From G942493375 sp942493375 (GTDB taxonomy: Bacteria; Armatimonadota; UBA5829), in contig OW818698.1 in assembly GCA_942493375.1 (NCBI GenBank), positions 2,356,001 to 2,420,000 of the forward strand: a DNA stretch of 64,000 nt, in the 5' to 3' direction. The first letter of the stretch is position 1. Every line of letters starts with the position of its first letter. Under the pieces are notes generated by a model. The model had not been told where the DNA came from. It saw only the letters and a program-made list of their open reading frames with translations, and ran no database searches. The translations under genes and the position numbers were made by a program. This document shows, piece by piece, positions 53,507 through 62,324 of this stretch.

Positions 53507-56224
53507 TTACTGCAAGAGTGTCCCCAACTGCTTGGCTCCACTGTTGGCCTGGGCTTCCATCGAGAAACCAGCGTTCTGCAGAATCTGGAACTTTGTGAAC
53601 AGAATCATTTCTGCAGCCATATCTGTATCACGTATGGACGACTCAGAAGCAGTCAAGTTCTCTTTAGCTATGCTTAAGGAGTTAATGCTGCTCTCAAGAA
53701 CGTTAGTCTGCGTAGCACCCAAAGATGCTCTGATTCCTGATATGTCCGATATGGCTTTGTCCAGAACCTTAATAGCGTCCTGCGCACCTTGTCCTGTAGT
53801 CAGATCAAGGTTAGAAACATTCTTGTCAGCAACAGCACCATTTCCCAAACCATAAGCAAAGACAGCACTGATGTTGACTTCTCGGGTCTGATCAGCATAA
53901 GCTCCAACCTGGAATGTCAGGCTATTGACTTCCACAGTAAACTCGCTTGTTGCATCCCCAGTTACAGTTCCACCTGCGGCATTTAGAACAATAGCATTAC
54001 CCAGGCTATCTTTGAGTGTCAGACCATCACCTCTGTTCCATTCCTGGTCAGAGACATTACTCACAGCCCCATTAATGGTCTTAGTTATCTCAGCTTGTGC
54101 ATCTAATCCATAAGTGTTCAATGCACTACTGCCTTCGCCAAGCAGCAATTCGCCACTGGTAATGTTGAGTACAGTCTTGGATCCATAGTTAGTACTATCT
54201 ACTTCAATCCTGCCGGTTGTGGTATTCAATGACGCAACAGCCCCGGTTAGTTCTGTCTTGGCATTTATCTTAGCTATAAATGCACTCGTAGAATCACCTG
54301 CTGTATAATCAATCTTCACACCATTGATATATAGTGAACCATCTTCAGTTGCGAAGTTGTTTGTGTCGATACTGGCTCCAGCAATGGTGCTGCTGGCTGC
54401 GAACACCTCACTGCCTATTGCACTGAAGCTATGTGCAAATACATCGATACCTGCCACGGACGTACTGAGTGAGAAGGAATCTACACCCACTCCGGTAGCT
54501 GAGAGAACTGTGGCATTGGACAGGAATGAACCTGAAGATACAGACAACTGCAATACATCCTCAGTGCCCTTACGGTCATCAGTCTTTGTGAAGTCAATAG
54601 CGCCTGTAGTTGCATTGTAACTTGCTGTAATACCGGTATTAGCAGTTCCGAGAGCATTCACAGCAGCAACAAGCTGGTCTGAAGTCATAACAGATGACAA
54701 TGCAATAACCGCTGTGGTTCCACTGGTTAAGTTCAACGTTAAGTTGCCTGTAACAGTTGTTCCGAAAGCAGTAGCGCCGGTTGCCCATGTTGCAACAGTA
54801 GATACGGCAGCATCGCTTCCTCTGGAAGTGTATGACAAGACATCGCTGGTACCAGTTGTAGCATCAGTCTTGATCATAACAATCTTCTGCGTGGTTGCAT
54901 TATAACTTGCTGTAATGCCACTATCGGTAGTTCCGAGCGCATTAACAGCTGTAATAACCTGTGCAACTGTGCTCCCAGTGCTCCATGAAACGGTGCTGAT
55001 TGTTCCATCAGCCTTTGTAAGATCAAGAGAACCGGCACTCATTGTTGAAGCCAAACCACCGAACGTTGCTGTTGACGAGGATACGGCATTGCTACCGACT
55101 GCAGACCAGCTCAGGATGTCTGTCTGACCAGTATTGGTGCCAGTCTTGTTCATATCAATAGCGCCAGTAGTCGTATTGAACGCTGCAGTTATGCCTGTTT
55201 GGACTGTTCCAAGGTTGTTCACAGCTGCAATAACATTGCTGACTTGATCAGTTGCCTTCCAAGTCACTGTAGCAGAGGTTCCATCTTCCTTGCGCACTGT
55301 TATGCTGCCATCACCGCCAATAGCAGTGGTTGTGGAAGCAAATGTGGCGCTTGAAACTGCTGTAGCGTGTGAACCAGCGGAAGTCCATCTGAAAACATCG
55401 TCAGCCCCTTTGGTATCATCAGTCTTGATCAGGGCTATCTTTCCATTATCCGACTGGAACTCGGCTGTTATACCTGTGGTGGTGGTTCCGAAAGCATTTA
55501 CAGCGCTCACAAGATCGGAAACTGTACTGGAAGATCCATAATTGACTGTCCTGGTTGTTCCATCTTTATCAGTGAATGCTATGTTACCAGCAACGCCAAG
55601 TGTAGCAGATGAAGATGCATAAGTTGCAGATGAATAGCCTGTAGCATCCATCCCATCAGCACGTTTACCTGTAACGTGGGCTTTTGAAGCTGCCTGGGTG
55701 ACCTTGATTTTCACATCGGCGCCGGTCTCTAATCCTTGTGCAAAAGAGAAGTCGCCTGACATTACTTTAGAACCATTGATGAATGTTTTTATGCCTGCGG
55801 AGCCATCGAGAAGTTTGCGGTTTCCAAATTGAGTCTCACTGGCTATTTTGTTGAGGCTGTTGATAGCGTTGTCGATCTGTGCCTGGTCGGCCTGGGCAGC
55901 AGCTGCATCCGTAGCACCGGTGTTGGCAGCATGGATAGCGAGGTCTCTCATAGAACGAAGCATTCGATGGACTTCGTTCAGGGCGCCTTCAGCGGTCTTC
56001 ACCATATTGACCGCGTCGCCTGCGTTTGTTATTGCCTGTCCAAGACCACTTACCTGGGCACGCAGTTTTTCGGAATTGACCAATCCTGCCGGGCCATCGG
56101 CTGCACGATTGATCTTATAGCCTGACGATAAACGCTCTATAGATTTAGAGAGAGAGGTGTCGTTTGCGCTCAATGCAGCGTGAGTGTTGGCAGCACTAGC
56201 GTTGTAGTTAATTCTGAGACTCAT
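53507..56224 (-). CDS. fliC: Giant flagellin A (905 residues) with four internal ~93-residue repeats
   Basis: Filament subunit exported by the flagellar type III system. The conserved D0/D1 ends are intact: N-terminal residues 1-170 (SLSKSIERLSSGYKINRAADGPAGLVNSEKLRAQ) and C-terminal about 795-905 (SIAKENLTASESSIRDTDMA, ending GTLLQ). Residues ~198-570 are four tandem ~93-residue beta repeats marked by GITAEF/GITASY at 251, 344, 437 and 531. A flagellin_IN-like segment follows (DGSLYINGVKIDY, ~629). Most flagellins have 280-550 residues. ATG 56224 follows GGAGG by 10 bases; the longer frame to 56266 is rejected. The leader has GGA-loop hairpins. Nearly the same length as flagellin B. Confidence 0.93.
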   Translation of the reverse strand: MSLRINYNASAANTHAALSANDTSLSKSIERLSSGYKINRAADGPAGLVNSEKLRAQVSGLGQAITNAGDAVNMVKTAEGALNEVHRMLRSMRDLAIHAANTGATDAAAAQADQAQIDNAINSLNKIASETQFGNRKLLDGSAGIKTFINGSKVMSGDFSFAQGLETGADVKIKVTQAASKAHVTGKRADGMDATGYSSATYASSSATLGVAGNIAFTDKDGTTRTVNYGSSSTVSDLVSAVNAFGTTTTGITAEFQSDNGKIALIKTDDTKGADDVFRWTSAGSHATAVSSATFASTTTAIGGDGSITVRKEDGTSATVTWKATDQVSNVIAAVNNLGTVQTGITAAFNTTTGAIDMNKTGTNTGQTDILSWSAVGSNAVSSSTATFGGLASTMSAGSLDLTKADGTISTVSWSTGSTVAQVITAVNALGTTDSGITASYNATTQKIVMIKTDATTGTSDVLSYTSRGSDAAVSTVATWATGATAFGTTVTGNLTLNLTSGTTAVIALSSVMTSDQLVAAVNALGTANTGITASYNATTGAIDFTKTDDRKGTEDVLQLSVSSGSFLSNATVLSATGVGVDSFSLSTSVAGIDVFAHSFSAIGSEVFAASSTIAGASIDTNNFATEDGSLYINGVKIDYTAGDSTSAFIAKINAKTELTGAVASLNTTTGRIEVDSTNYGSKTVLNITSGELLLGEGSSALNTYGLDAQAEITKTINGAVSNVSDQEWNRGDGLTLKDSLGNAIVLNAAGGTVTGDATSEFTVEVNSLTFQVGAYADQTREVNISAVFAYGLGNGAVADKNVSNLDLTTGQGAQDAIKVLDKAISDISGIRASLGATQTNVLESSINSLSIAKENLTASESSIRDTDMAAEMILFTKFQILQNAGFSMEAQANSGAKQLGTLLQ
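54465..54823 (-). repeat. 359-bp block nearly identical to flagellin B (57562-57920)
   Basis: By eye about seven mismatches and no gaps in 359 bases, at a constant offset of 3097. It covers residues 468-587, the fourth repeat and the following loop. Flanking DNA of the two genes is much less alike. It looks like a gene-conversion tract. Confidence 0.8.
54515..55633 (-). repeat. Four ~93-residue protein repeats in flagellin A
   Basis: Each unit has the plan STATF...Gxl-T-DGT...V-W-TGSTV..(V/I)..A(V/I)NxLGT..(T/S)GITAxxN..T..I.M.KTD.T.G..DVLSW...GS.A. Unit spacing is 93, 93 and 94 residues. They form the surface-exposed D2/D3-equivalent region. Confidence 0.8.
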
Positions 56225-56249
56225 TGTTAAAATCCTCCATGAACTGGTT

Positions 56250-56282
56250 TTGCCTATCCTTGGCAATCGGCAATATCTGCCG
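56250..56282 (-). promoter_or_regulatory. Leader hairpins of flagellin A, GGA in loop (candidate CsrA site)
   Basis: Two adjacent small hairpins precede the ribosome-binding site. The one nearer the gene presents GGA in its loop, the recognition triplet of CsrA/RsmA. The same two-hairpin order is present before flagellin B with different bases, so the structure rather than the sequence is kept. Confidence 0.5.
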
Positions 56283-56504
56283 GTGGGGAGATCATCGGGT
56301 ATCTTAGTGTAATACTCCGAAAAATCGCCTCCAAGCAGATTCTTCCATTCATGAGTCCAGACTCAACTATATATTTTTTATTTTTTTCAGATTTTCTGTT
56401 AAGTCATCTATGTCTCCGTCCGATAGTTAACTCTATAGGTTGTCTTCTATCTATATTTTGAGTGTTACAGGATATTAATCCAACTGGCGTTAAGGTTAAG
56501 ATTT

Positions 56505-56547
56505 CTCCGGCGGTCAAGCGGCAAACAGGATGAATAAACCGCCGGAG
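56505..56547 (-). terminator. Hairpin downstream of flagellin B (distal)
   Basis: A perfect 10-bp stem CTCCGGCGGT/ACCGCCGGAG. No uridine run follows on the minus strand. It backs up the nearer hairpin at 56563-56590. Confidence 0.45.
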
Positions 56548-56562
56548 GAGCAATTATCAAGG

Positions 56563-56590
56563 TTTGAACCGGACTTATGTCCGGTTCAAA
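56563..56590 (-). terminator. Hairpin directly after flagellin B
   Basis: A perfect 12-bp stem TTTGAACCGGAC/GTCCGGTTCAAA with a 4-base loop, 13 bases after the flagellin B stop. It probably stabilises or ends the transcript. Confidence 0.6.
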
Positions 56591-56603
56591 TCCCGGTTAT
56601 TAC

Positions 56604-59321
56604 TTAGCGCACCAGGTTCGAGATCGCTTGGGCTCCGCTGTTGGCCTGGGCCTCCATCGAGAAACCAGCATTCTGAATGATCTGGAGCTTTGTGAACATG
56701 ATCATTTCTGCAGCCATATCAGTATCTCGTATGGACGACTCAGAAGCAGTCAAGTTCTCTCTAGCTATGCTTAAGGAGTTAATGCTACTCTCAAGAACGT
56801 TGGTCTGAGTAGCTCCCAGGTTTGCTCTAATTCCGGATATGTCCGATATGGCCTTATCAAGAACTTTGATAGCATCCTGAGCACCTTGACCAGTTGTCAG
56901 GTCCAGGTTAGAAACGTTTTTGTCAGCAACAGCGCCATTGCCCAGGTTATGGGAAAAGACAGCATTGATGTTAACGTCTCTGGTCTGTTCAGCATATGCT
57001 CCAACCTGGAATGTCAGGGTGTTGACTTCCACTGTGAATTCACTGGAAGCATCACTTGTTGCAGCGCCACCAGCGGTGTTGAGAACAATTGAGTTACCTT
57101 GGCTGTCCTTAATGGTCAGACCTTCACCCTTTGTCCAATACTGGTCAGATACATTGCTCGTAGTACCGTTAACGGTCTTTGTAACAGAAGCCTTTGCATC
57201 TGTTCCCTCGGTTGTCGAAGAACTAATACCATCACCCAGCAGCAATTCGCCACCGGTGATATTCAATGTTGCTTTAGAACCGTATGAAGTGCTGTTCACT
57301 TCAATACGACCGCTAGTCTCATTCAGAGATGCAGTAGCGCCAGTCAGGTCACTCTTGGCATTTATTTTAGCCAGGAATGCACTGGTGGAGTCACCTGCTG
57401 CATAGTCAATCTTAACTCCGTTCACATACAGGGAGCCATCTTCGGTTGCGAAGTTATTAGTGTCAACACTAGCTCCAGTAATGGTGCTGCTGGCTGCAAA
57501 GACTTCTGTGCCTGTCGTGCTGAAACTATGTGTAAATATATCTTTACCTGCTACAGAGGTGCTGAGTGAGAAGGAATCTACACCCACTCCGGTAGCTGAT
57601 AGAACAGTGGCATTGGACAGGAATGAACCTGAAGATACAGACAACTGCAATACATCCTCAGTGCCCTTACGGTCATCAGTCTTTGTGAAGTCAATAGCGC
57701 CTGTAGTTGCATTGTAACTTGCTGTAATACCGGTATTAGCAGTTCCGAGAGCATTCACAGCAGCAACAAGCTCGTCTGACGTCATAACAGATGACAGTGC
57801 AATAACCGCTGTGGTTCCACTGGTTAAGTTCAACGTTAAGTTGCCTGTAACAGTTGTTCCGAAAGCAGTAGCGCCAGTTGCCCATGTTGCAACAGTAGAT
57901 ACGGCAGCGTCGCTTCCTCTTGTAGTGTATGCCAACACATCGCTAGTGCCGGTCGTAGCATCGGTCTTGATCAGATCGATTTTCTGAGTGGTTGAGTTAT
58001 AGCTGGCAGTTATTCCACTATCAGCCGTTCCAAGAGCATTAATAGCGCTCACAACCTGTGTGACTGTGCTACCTGTAGCCCATGAAATAGACGCACTTGT
58101 TCCATCGGTTTTGGTCAGTTCCATTGAACCTGCACTCATGGTTGATGACAAACCACCGAATGTAGCTGTTGAAGAGGAAGCAGCATTGCTACCTACTGAA
58201 GACCAACTCAATATGTCTGTCTGACCAGTGTTCGTGCCAGTCTTGTTCATATCGATGGCACCAGTTGTCGTATTATACGATGCTGTTATACCAGTCTGAA
58301 CAGTACCAAGATTGTTCACAGCTGCAATAACATTACTGACTTGATCCGTTGCTTTCCAAGTAACAGTAGCAGAGGTTCCATCTTCCTTGCGAACAGTTAT
58401 GCTGCCTTCACCGCCAATAGCAGTAGTTGTGGAAGCAAATGTGGCACTGGAGACTGCTGTAGCATGTGAACCGGATGCGGTCCATCTAAAGACATCATCG
58501 GTTCCTTTTGTGTCATCGGTCTTGATCATAGCAATCTTGCCGGTGCTAGCCTGGAACTCGGCTGTAATACCTGTAGTACTGGTTCCGAATGCATTGACGG
58601 CACTCACAAGATCGGAAACTGTGCTGGAAGAGCCGTAATTGACTGTTCTGGTTGCTCCATCTTTGTCTGTGAATGCTATATTACCCGCAACGCCAAGTGT
58701 CGCAGCTGCGGAAGCATAGGTTGCGGATGAGTATCCGGTAGCATCCATTCCATCAGCACGCTTACCTGTAACGTGGGCCTGGGAAGCAGCTTCTGATATG
58801 GAAATCTTGATATCAGCACCGCTCTCAAGTCCTTTAGCGAATGAGAAGTCTCCGGCCATAACTTTGGAACCATTGACGAATGACTTGATACCAGCAGAAC
58901 CATCCAGAAGGTTGCGGTTTCCGAACTGTGTTTCACTGGCTACCTTGTTTAGACTGTTAATAGCGTTGTCGATCTGTGCCTGGTCAGCCTGGGCAGCAGC
59001 TGCGTCCGTGGAGCCTGTGTTGGCAGCATGGACCGCAAGGTCTCTCATGGAACGAAGCATTCTATGAACTTCGCCTAAAGCTCCTTCAGCGGTCTTCACC
59101 ATATTGACCGCGTCACCTGCGTTTGTTATTGCCTGTCCAAGACCACTTACCTGGGCACGCAGTTTTTCGGAATTGACCAATGCTGCTGGGCCATCGGCTG
59201 CACGATTGATCTTATAGCCGGATGATAATCGTTCGATGCTTTTTGTGAGTGACGCATCGTTAGCACTCAATTTACCGTGAGTGTTGTTTGCTGCAGAGTT
59301 GTAGTTAATGCTGAGACTCAT
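56604..59321 (-). CDS. fliC: Giant flagellin B (905 residues), close paralogue of flagellin A
   Basis: Same architecture and exactly the same length as flagellin A. The D0/D1 N-terminus is SLTKSIERLSSGYKINRAADGPAALVNSEKLRAQ; note Ala where A has Gly (GPAALV against GPAGLV). Four ~93-residue repeats and a flagellin_IN-like segment (DGSLYVNGVKIDYAAGD) follow. The C-terminal D1/D0 ends SNLVR instead of GTLLQ, so the extreme C-terminus that FliS and export chaperones recognise differs. ATG 59321 follows GGAGGATTTTGGTA; the longer frame to 59405 runs through the structured leader and is rejected. A terminator at 59498-59526 upstream means it has its own promoter. Paralogous filament subunits may be used in different filament segments. 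Confidence 0.93.
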   Translation of the reverse strand: MSLSINYNSAANNTHGKLSANDASLTKSIERLSSGYKINRAADGPAALVNSEKLRAQVSGLGQAITNAGDAVNMVKTAEGALGEVHRMLRSMRDLAVHAANTGSTDAAAAQADQAQIDNAINSLNKVASETQFGNRNLLDGSAGIKSFVNGSKVMAGDFSFAKGLESGADIKISISEAASQAHVTGKRADGMDATGYSSATYASAAATLGVAGNIAFTDKDGATRTVNYGSSSTVSDLVSAVNAFGTSTTGITAEFQASTGKIAMIKTDDTKGTDDVFRWTASGSHATAVSSATFASTTTAIGGEGSITVRKEDGTSATVTWKATDQVSNVIAAVNNLGTVQTGITASYNTTTGAIDMNKTGTNTGQTDILSWSSVGSNAASSSTATFGGLSSTMSAGSMELTKTDGTSASISWATGSTVTQVVSAINALGTADSGITASYNSTTQKIDLIKTDATTGTSDVLAYTTRGSDAAVSTVATWATGATAFGTTVTGNLTLNLTSGTTAVIALSSVMTSDELVAAVNALGTANTGITASYNATTGAIDFTKTDDRKGTEDVLQLSVSSGSFLSNATVLSATGVGVDSFSLSTSVAGKDIFTHSFSTTGTEVFAASSTITGASVDTNNFATEDGSLYVNGVKIDYAAGDSTSAFLAKINAKSDLTGATASLNETSGRIEVNSTSYGSKATLNITGGELLLGDGISSSTTEGTDAKASVTKTVNGTTSNVSDQYWTKGEGLTIKDSQGNSIVLNTAGGAATSDASSEFTVEVNTLTFQVGAYAEQTRDVNINAVFSHNLGNGAVADKNVSNLDLTTGQGAQDAIKVLDKAISDISGIRANLGATQTNVLESSINSLSIARENLTASESSIRDTDMAAEMIMFTKLQIIQNAGFSMEAQANSGAQAISNLVR
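57562..57920 (-). repeat. 359-bp block nearly identical to flagellin A (54465-54823)
   Basis: Partner of the tract in flagellin A. Substitutions are few and mostly silent, while the DNA either side differs at roughly one base in five by eye. Confidence 0.8.
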
Positions 59322-59350
59322 TACCAAAATCCTCCGTGATATGGTATGTT

Positions 59351-59380
59351 CGCCATTCCATGGCGACCGGCCTAAGCCGG
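59351..59380 (-). promoter_or_regulatory. Leader hairpins of flagellin B, GGA in loop (candidate CsrA site)
   Basis: In the mRNA sense CCGGC/GCCGG with a TTAG loop (59380-59367) is followed by CGCCAT/ATGGCG with the exact loop GGA (59365-59351), about 15 bases before GGAGGA. A perfect 6-bp stem with a GGA loop is a textbook CsrA-type target. Confidence 0.55.
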
Positions 59381-59497
59381 AGTGGTAGACGCACAATAAA
59401 TGCAAATCCCTTAATGCGTCGATTGGGGGAATGCAGTGGCACGAATTATGCCAATATCATCGACTTCCAAAGGGATTCTTCCACGGAGGTACAGCAC

Positions 59498-59526
59498 AAA
59501 AACCCTGGTACAATTACCAGGTTTTT
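59498..59526. terminator. Bidirectional intrinsic terminator between flagellins C and B
   Basis: AAAAA, a stem CCTGGTA/TACCAGG with a CAAT loop, then TTTTT. On the minus strand the stem ends in five U residues. It separates the flagellin C transcript from flagellin B. Confidence 0.7.
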
Positions 59527-59560
59527 AAAATACTCAAAATATTTCGGTATTGGGGATTTT

Positions 59561-59600
59561 ACTGAAGTCTTCCCAACAGCTTGGTTGGGAAGACTTCAGT
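59561..59600 (-). terminator. 17-bp perfect hairpin directly after flagellin C
   Basis: Arms 59561-59577 and 59584-59600 pair perfectly around a 6-base loop, seven bases after the stop. There is no U-run; it probably protects the 3' end, with the terminator at 59498-59526 downstream. Confidence 0.65.
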
Positions 59601-59607
59601 AGCTATT

Positions 59608-62304
59608 TTACTGCAGAAGCTTGAGCAATGTCTGCGGTGTCGAGTTTGCCTGTGCCAGCATCGATACACCTGATTGCTGGAGTATTTGGTTCTTTGTCAT
59701 ATTGACTACTTCCTGGGCCATATCAGTATCTCTGATTGTGGACTCGGAGGAAGCAATATTCTCTTTTGCAATTGTAAGTGATGTTACACTTGATTCAAGA
59801 ACGTTCTTTTGAGTAGCTCCAAGAGATGCTCTTAGTTGTGAAATGTTACTGATTGCATCATCCAATATCTTGATAGCATTCTGTGCACCTTCATATGTAG
59901 TGACATCAAGAGTGGATACATTCTGATCTTCAACTGCTCCACGTCCCAGATCCTCAGCAAATACACTTCCGATGTTTACGTCTCTGATCTGATGGTCATA
60001 TGCACCAACCTGGAAGCGCAGGGTATTAACACCCAGGTCAAACTGGTCGGTGTAGTCACCCATTACGGCGCCATAATCTTCCCTCATAACAATGGAGTTA
60101 CCCAAACTGTCTTTGAGCACTAACCCAAGGCCTTTACTCCAGGAAGGGTCAGAAACATTGCCCGATGTAGCGCCAGATGCATATGTAACCGTTCCGGATA
60201 CATCCACACCAGTATCGTTAGAAGCCGTTGTGCCGTCTCCAAAGAAAATCGAACCATTCGTAATATTGATCTTTGCATTGGAACCGTAGTCTGAACTCTT
60301 GATTTCAATTCTATTGGTTACACTATTGAATGTAGCCGATGCTCCAGTGAGTGATGTTTTCGCATTTACTTTATCAATAAATAACTGAGCACTGTCACCA
60401 GAAGCATAGTCAACCTTGACACCATTAATGAACAGGTATCCATCAGTAGCAGCAAATACGCTGGAGTTTGGTGTCATTGCAGCTGTGCCAACTGCACTAC
60501 CTGTCGGACTAAATACTTGTCGTCCGTATACAGTCGAACTACTGGCAAAGACATCCGTTCCTGACACTGTTGTGCTCAGAGCAAACATATCCGTGCCGGT
60601 GACTGTCCTGGAGGCTGCGAAGTCTGTGCCAGTTGCCACCCAGTGAAGGGTATCAGCTGCTCCCTTTGCTCCATCTGTCTTTATGATCTGCAACTGGTTA
60701 CCGACATATGTTGCCGTGATACCGGATACAGATGGTCCTCCGGATATGGCATTAATAGCATCCATGACCTGGTTAACTGTGCTTGTTACACTGTAAGCAA
60801 TCGTTGCAGGACTCCCATTAGTCAGAGTAAGAGTCAAAGTGCCAGCGCCCATAGTGGAGGTAAGACTGCCATATGTAGCAGTACTTGTGCTGACTGCATC
60901 ATTGCCTGCTGCATTCCATGTTAATACATCGGCAGCTCCGGATGCTGTATCATTGGGACCATTCTTTATAAGAGTGATCTTGTTGTTTATATATGTGGCA
61001 GTAACACCGGTAACAGAACTACCAAGGTTGATGTTAGCCAATACATCCGTTACAGTACAGCCAGTGCCCCACGAAAGAGTAGTACTACCACTGGTGCCTG
61101 TAGGCAATGTCAACGAACCAGCTGTTACTGTCGATGCCAAACCGCCATATGTAGCCGTTGAAGCTGCCGAAGCCTGACTGCCTGCTGCAGTCCATCTCAC
61201 GACATTGCCATCAGCTAACGAAGTATCACTTTTTATCAAATTGATTTCTTGTGTTACGGTGTTGAATGATGCTGTTACACCTGTGGTACTTGTACCAAGA
61301 TTGTTTATTGCCGTCATAAGATTCTGAACAGTATCTGTAGCACTCCAACTAACTGTCTGTGAACCAGATGCTGACTGTAGTGTCATCTGTCCTGCAGATC
61401 CCATAACTGATGTCGTGCTGGCAAAAGTTGCCATCGACGCACCAGTAGCGTTGCCACCGGTAGCAGTCCACGATAGCACATCAGCTGGTCCTTTAGTTTC
61501 ATCAGTCTTCGTCATCAAGACCTGACCAGTAACGGAATCAAAACTCGCAGTAATTCCAGTAGTAGTAGAACCTAAGGCATTTATGCTGGTAATGATATCC
61601 TGCACGGTGCTGCCTGTTTGCCAGGTCACTGCAACAGTAGACAGGTCGGTTTTCACCAGCGTTACACTACCGGCATCAACTGTAGCCAATGAGTTAAGGA
61701 AAGTCCCTGTGGAATATCCTACAGCATCAGTACTCGCCATTGCTCCGCTCACCATAATGGCTTTTTCTGCGGGCTGCTGTATTTTTATCGAAATTGCAGA
61801 TCCATTGACCATACCACTTGAATACGAGAAATCACCAGACATAACCGCTTGCCCATTGATCCTGGCTCGAATACCGGCAGAACCATCAAGTAGTTTACGA
61901 TTACCAAACTGGGTTTCCTTGGCGACCATGTTCAAGGTCTGGATTGCGTTGTTAATCTGAGCCTGGTCAGCCTGAGCACCTGCCTCGTCCGTAGCGCCGG
62001 TGTTAGCTGCGTGGACTGCCAGGTCTCTCATAGAACGCAGAAGTCTGTGAACTTCGTTTAGTGCACCCTCTGCGGTCTTCACCATGTTAACAGCGTCTCC
62101 GCCGTTTTTAATTGCCTGCTCTAAACCGCTGACCTGTGCCCGCAATTTTTCGGATATAACCAATCCTGCAGGGTCATCACCTGCACTATTGATTTTGAAA
62201 CCTGTAGACAGGCGCTCAATGGTCTTCCCAAGTGCACCGTCTGACTCCGAAAGAGAACGATGAGCCGAAAGCGCTGATGGATTAAGGTTGATTCTAAGTC
62301 CCAC
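59608..62304 (-). CDS. fliC: Giant flagellin C (898 residues), divergent paralogue
   Basis: A third flagellin with intact D0/D1 ends (GLRINLNPSALSAHRSLSESDGALGKTIERLSTGFKINSAGDDPAGLVISEKLRAQ; C-terminus ending TPQTLLKLLQ). It also has four internal repeats (about residues 197-560, with ITASF, VTASF, VTATY and ITATY marks) that are more diverged from those of A and B. A run of 12-residue repeats (VTGTDMFALSTT, VSGTDVFASSST, VYGRQVFSPTGS) follows at about 568-603, then a flagellin_IN-like segment. The start is GTG 62304, 7 bases after GGAGGAG. A cysteine in the third repeat (GTGCTV) is uncommon in flagellins. Own leader with a GGA-loop hairpin over the ribosome-binding site. Confidence 0.93.
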   Translation of the reverse strand: MGLRINLNPSALSAHRSLSESDGALGKTIERLSTGFKINSAGDDPAGLVISEKLRAQVSGLEQAIKNGGDAVNMVKTAEGALNEVHRLLRSMRDLAVHAANTGATDEAGAQADQAQINNAIQTLNMVAKETQFGNRKLLDGSAGIRARINGQAVMSGDFSYSSGMVNGSAISIKIQQPAEKAIMVSGAMASTDAVGYSTGTFLNSLATVDAGSVTLVKTDLSTVAVTWQTGSTVQDIITSINALGSTTTGITASFDSVTGQVLMTKTDETKGPADVLSWTATGGNATGASMATFASTTSVMGSAGQMTLQSASGSQTVSWSATDTVQNLMTAINNLGTSTTGVTASFNTVTQEINLIKSDTSLADGNVVRWTAAGSQASAASTATYGGLASTVTAGSLTLPTGTSGSTTLSWGTGCTVTDVLANINLGSSVTGVTATYINNKITLIKNGPNDTASGAADVLTWNAAGNDAVSTSTATYGSLTSTMGAGTLTLTLTNGSPATIAYSVTSTVNQVMDAINAISGGPSVSGITATYVGNQLQIIKTDGAKGAADTLHWVATGTDFAASRTVTGTDMFALSTTVSGTDVFASSSTVYGRQVFSPTGSAVGTAAMTPNSSVFAATDGYLFINGVKVDYASGDSAQLFIDKVNAKTSLTGASATFNSVTNRIEIKSSDYGSNAKINITNGSIFFGDGTTASNDTGVDVSGTVTYASGATSGNVSDPSWSKGLGLVLKDSLGNSIVMREDYGAVMGDYTDQFDLGVNTLRFQVGAYDHQIRDVNIGSVFAEDLGRGAVEDQNVSTLDVTTYEGAQNAIKILDDAISNISQLRASLGATQKNVLESSVTSLTIAKENIASSESTIRDTDMAQEVVNMTKNQILQQSGVSMLAQANSTPQTLLKLLQ
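60499..60606 (-). repeat. 12-residue tandem repeats in flagellin C
   Basis: Three units of the type VxGTDxFAxSST follow directly after the fourth large repeat. Weaker copies (SVAGIDVFAHSF, SAIGSEVFAASS) occupy the same place in flagellin A and B. Confidence 0.65.
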
Positions 62305-62311
62305 TGTAATA

Positions 62312-62324
62312 CTCCTCCTTGGAG
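62312..62324 (-). promoter_or_regulatory. Ribosome-binding-site hairpin of flagellin C with GGA loop
   Basis: mRNA reads CTCC-AAGGA-GGAG just before GTG 62304. The short stem could hide the ribosome-binding site and present GGA to a CsrA-like repressor. A short stem, so confidence is modest. Confidence 0.4.

Larger units (their letters stand above)
56225..56603. other. Spacer between flagellin A and flagellin B with leader hairpins
   Basis: This 379-base region holds the flagellin A leader and two hairpins behind flagellin B. In the mRNA sense the leader has CGGCA/TGCCG (56282-56268) followed by TTGCC/GGCAA (56266-56250) with AAGGATA in its loop, then GGAGG. A very AT-rich block at about 56370-56392 may be part of the promoter. 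No gene is seen. Confidence 0.55.

Noticed and set aside
54324..54620. Plus-strand frames inside the flagellin genes (also 57460-57717, 58387-58638)
   Set aside because: Antisense shadows of the repetitive, low-complexity flagellin coding sequence.
59322..59405. Longer start for flagellin B
   Set aside because: The extension is the structured mRNA leader; flagellins start MSL-x-INYN, as at 59321.
59351..59420. Possible cyclic-di-GMP (GEMM) riboswitch before flagellin B
   Set aside because: A GGCC/CCGG hairpin recalled GEMM, but the conserved GGGCAAACC-type core and the paired receptor loop are not present on either strand.
53507..62304. Flagellinolysin (metalloprotease domain in the flagellin variable region)
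   Set aside because: The large inserts contain no HExxH motif; they are repeated beta domains.
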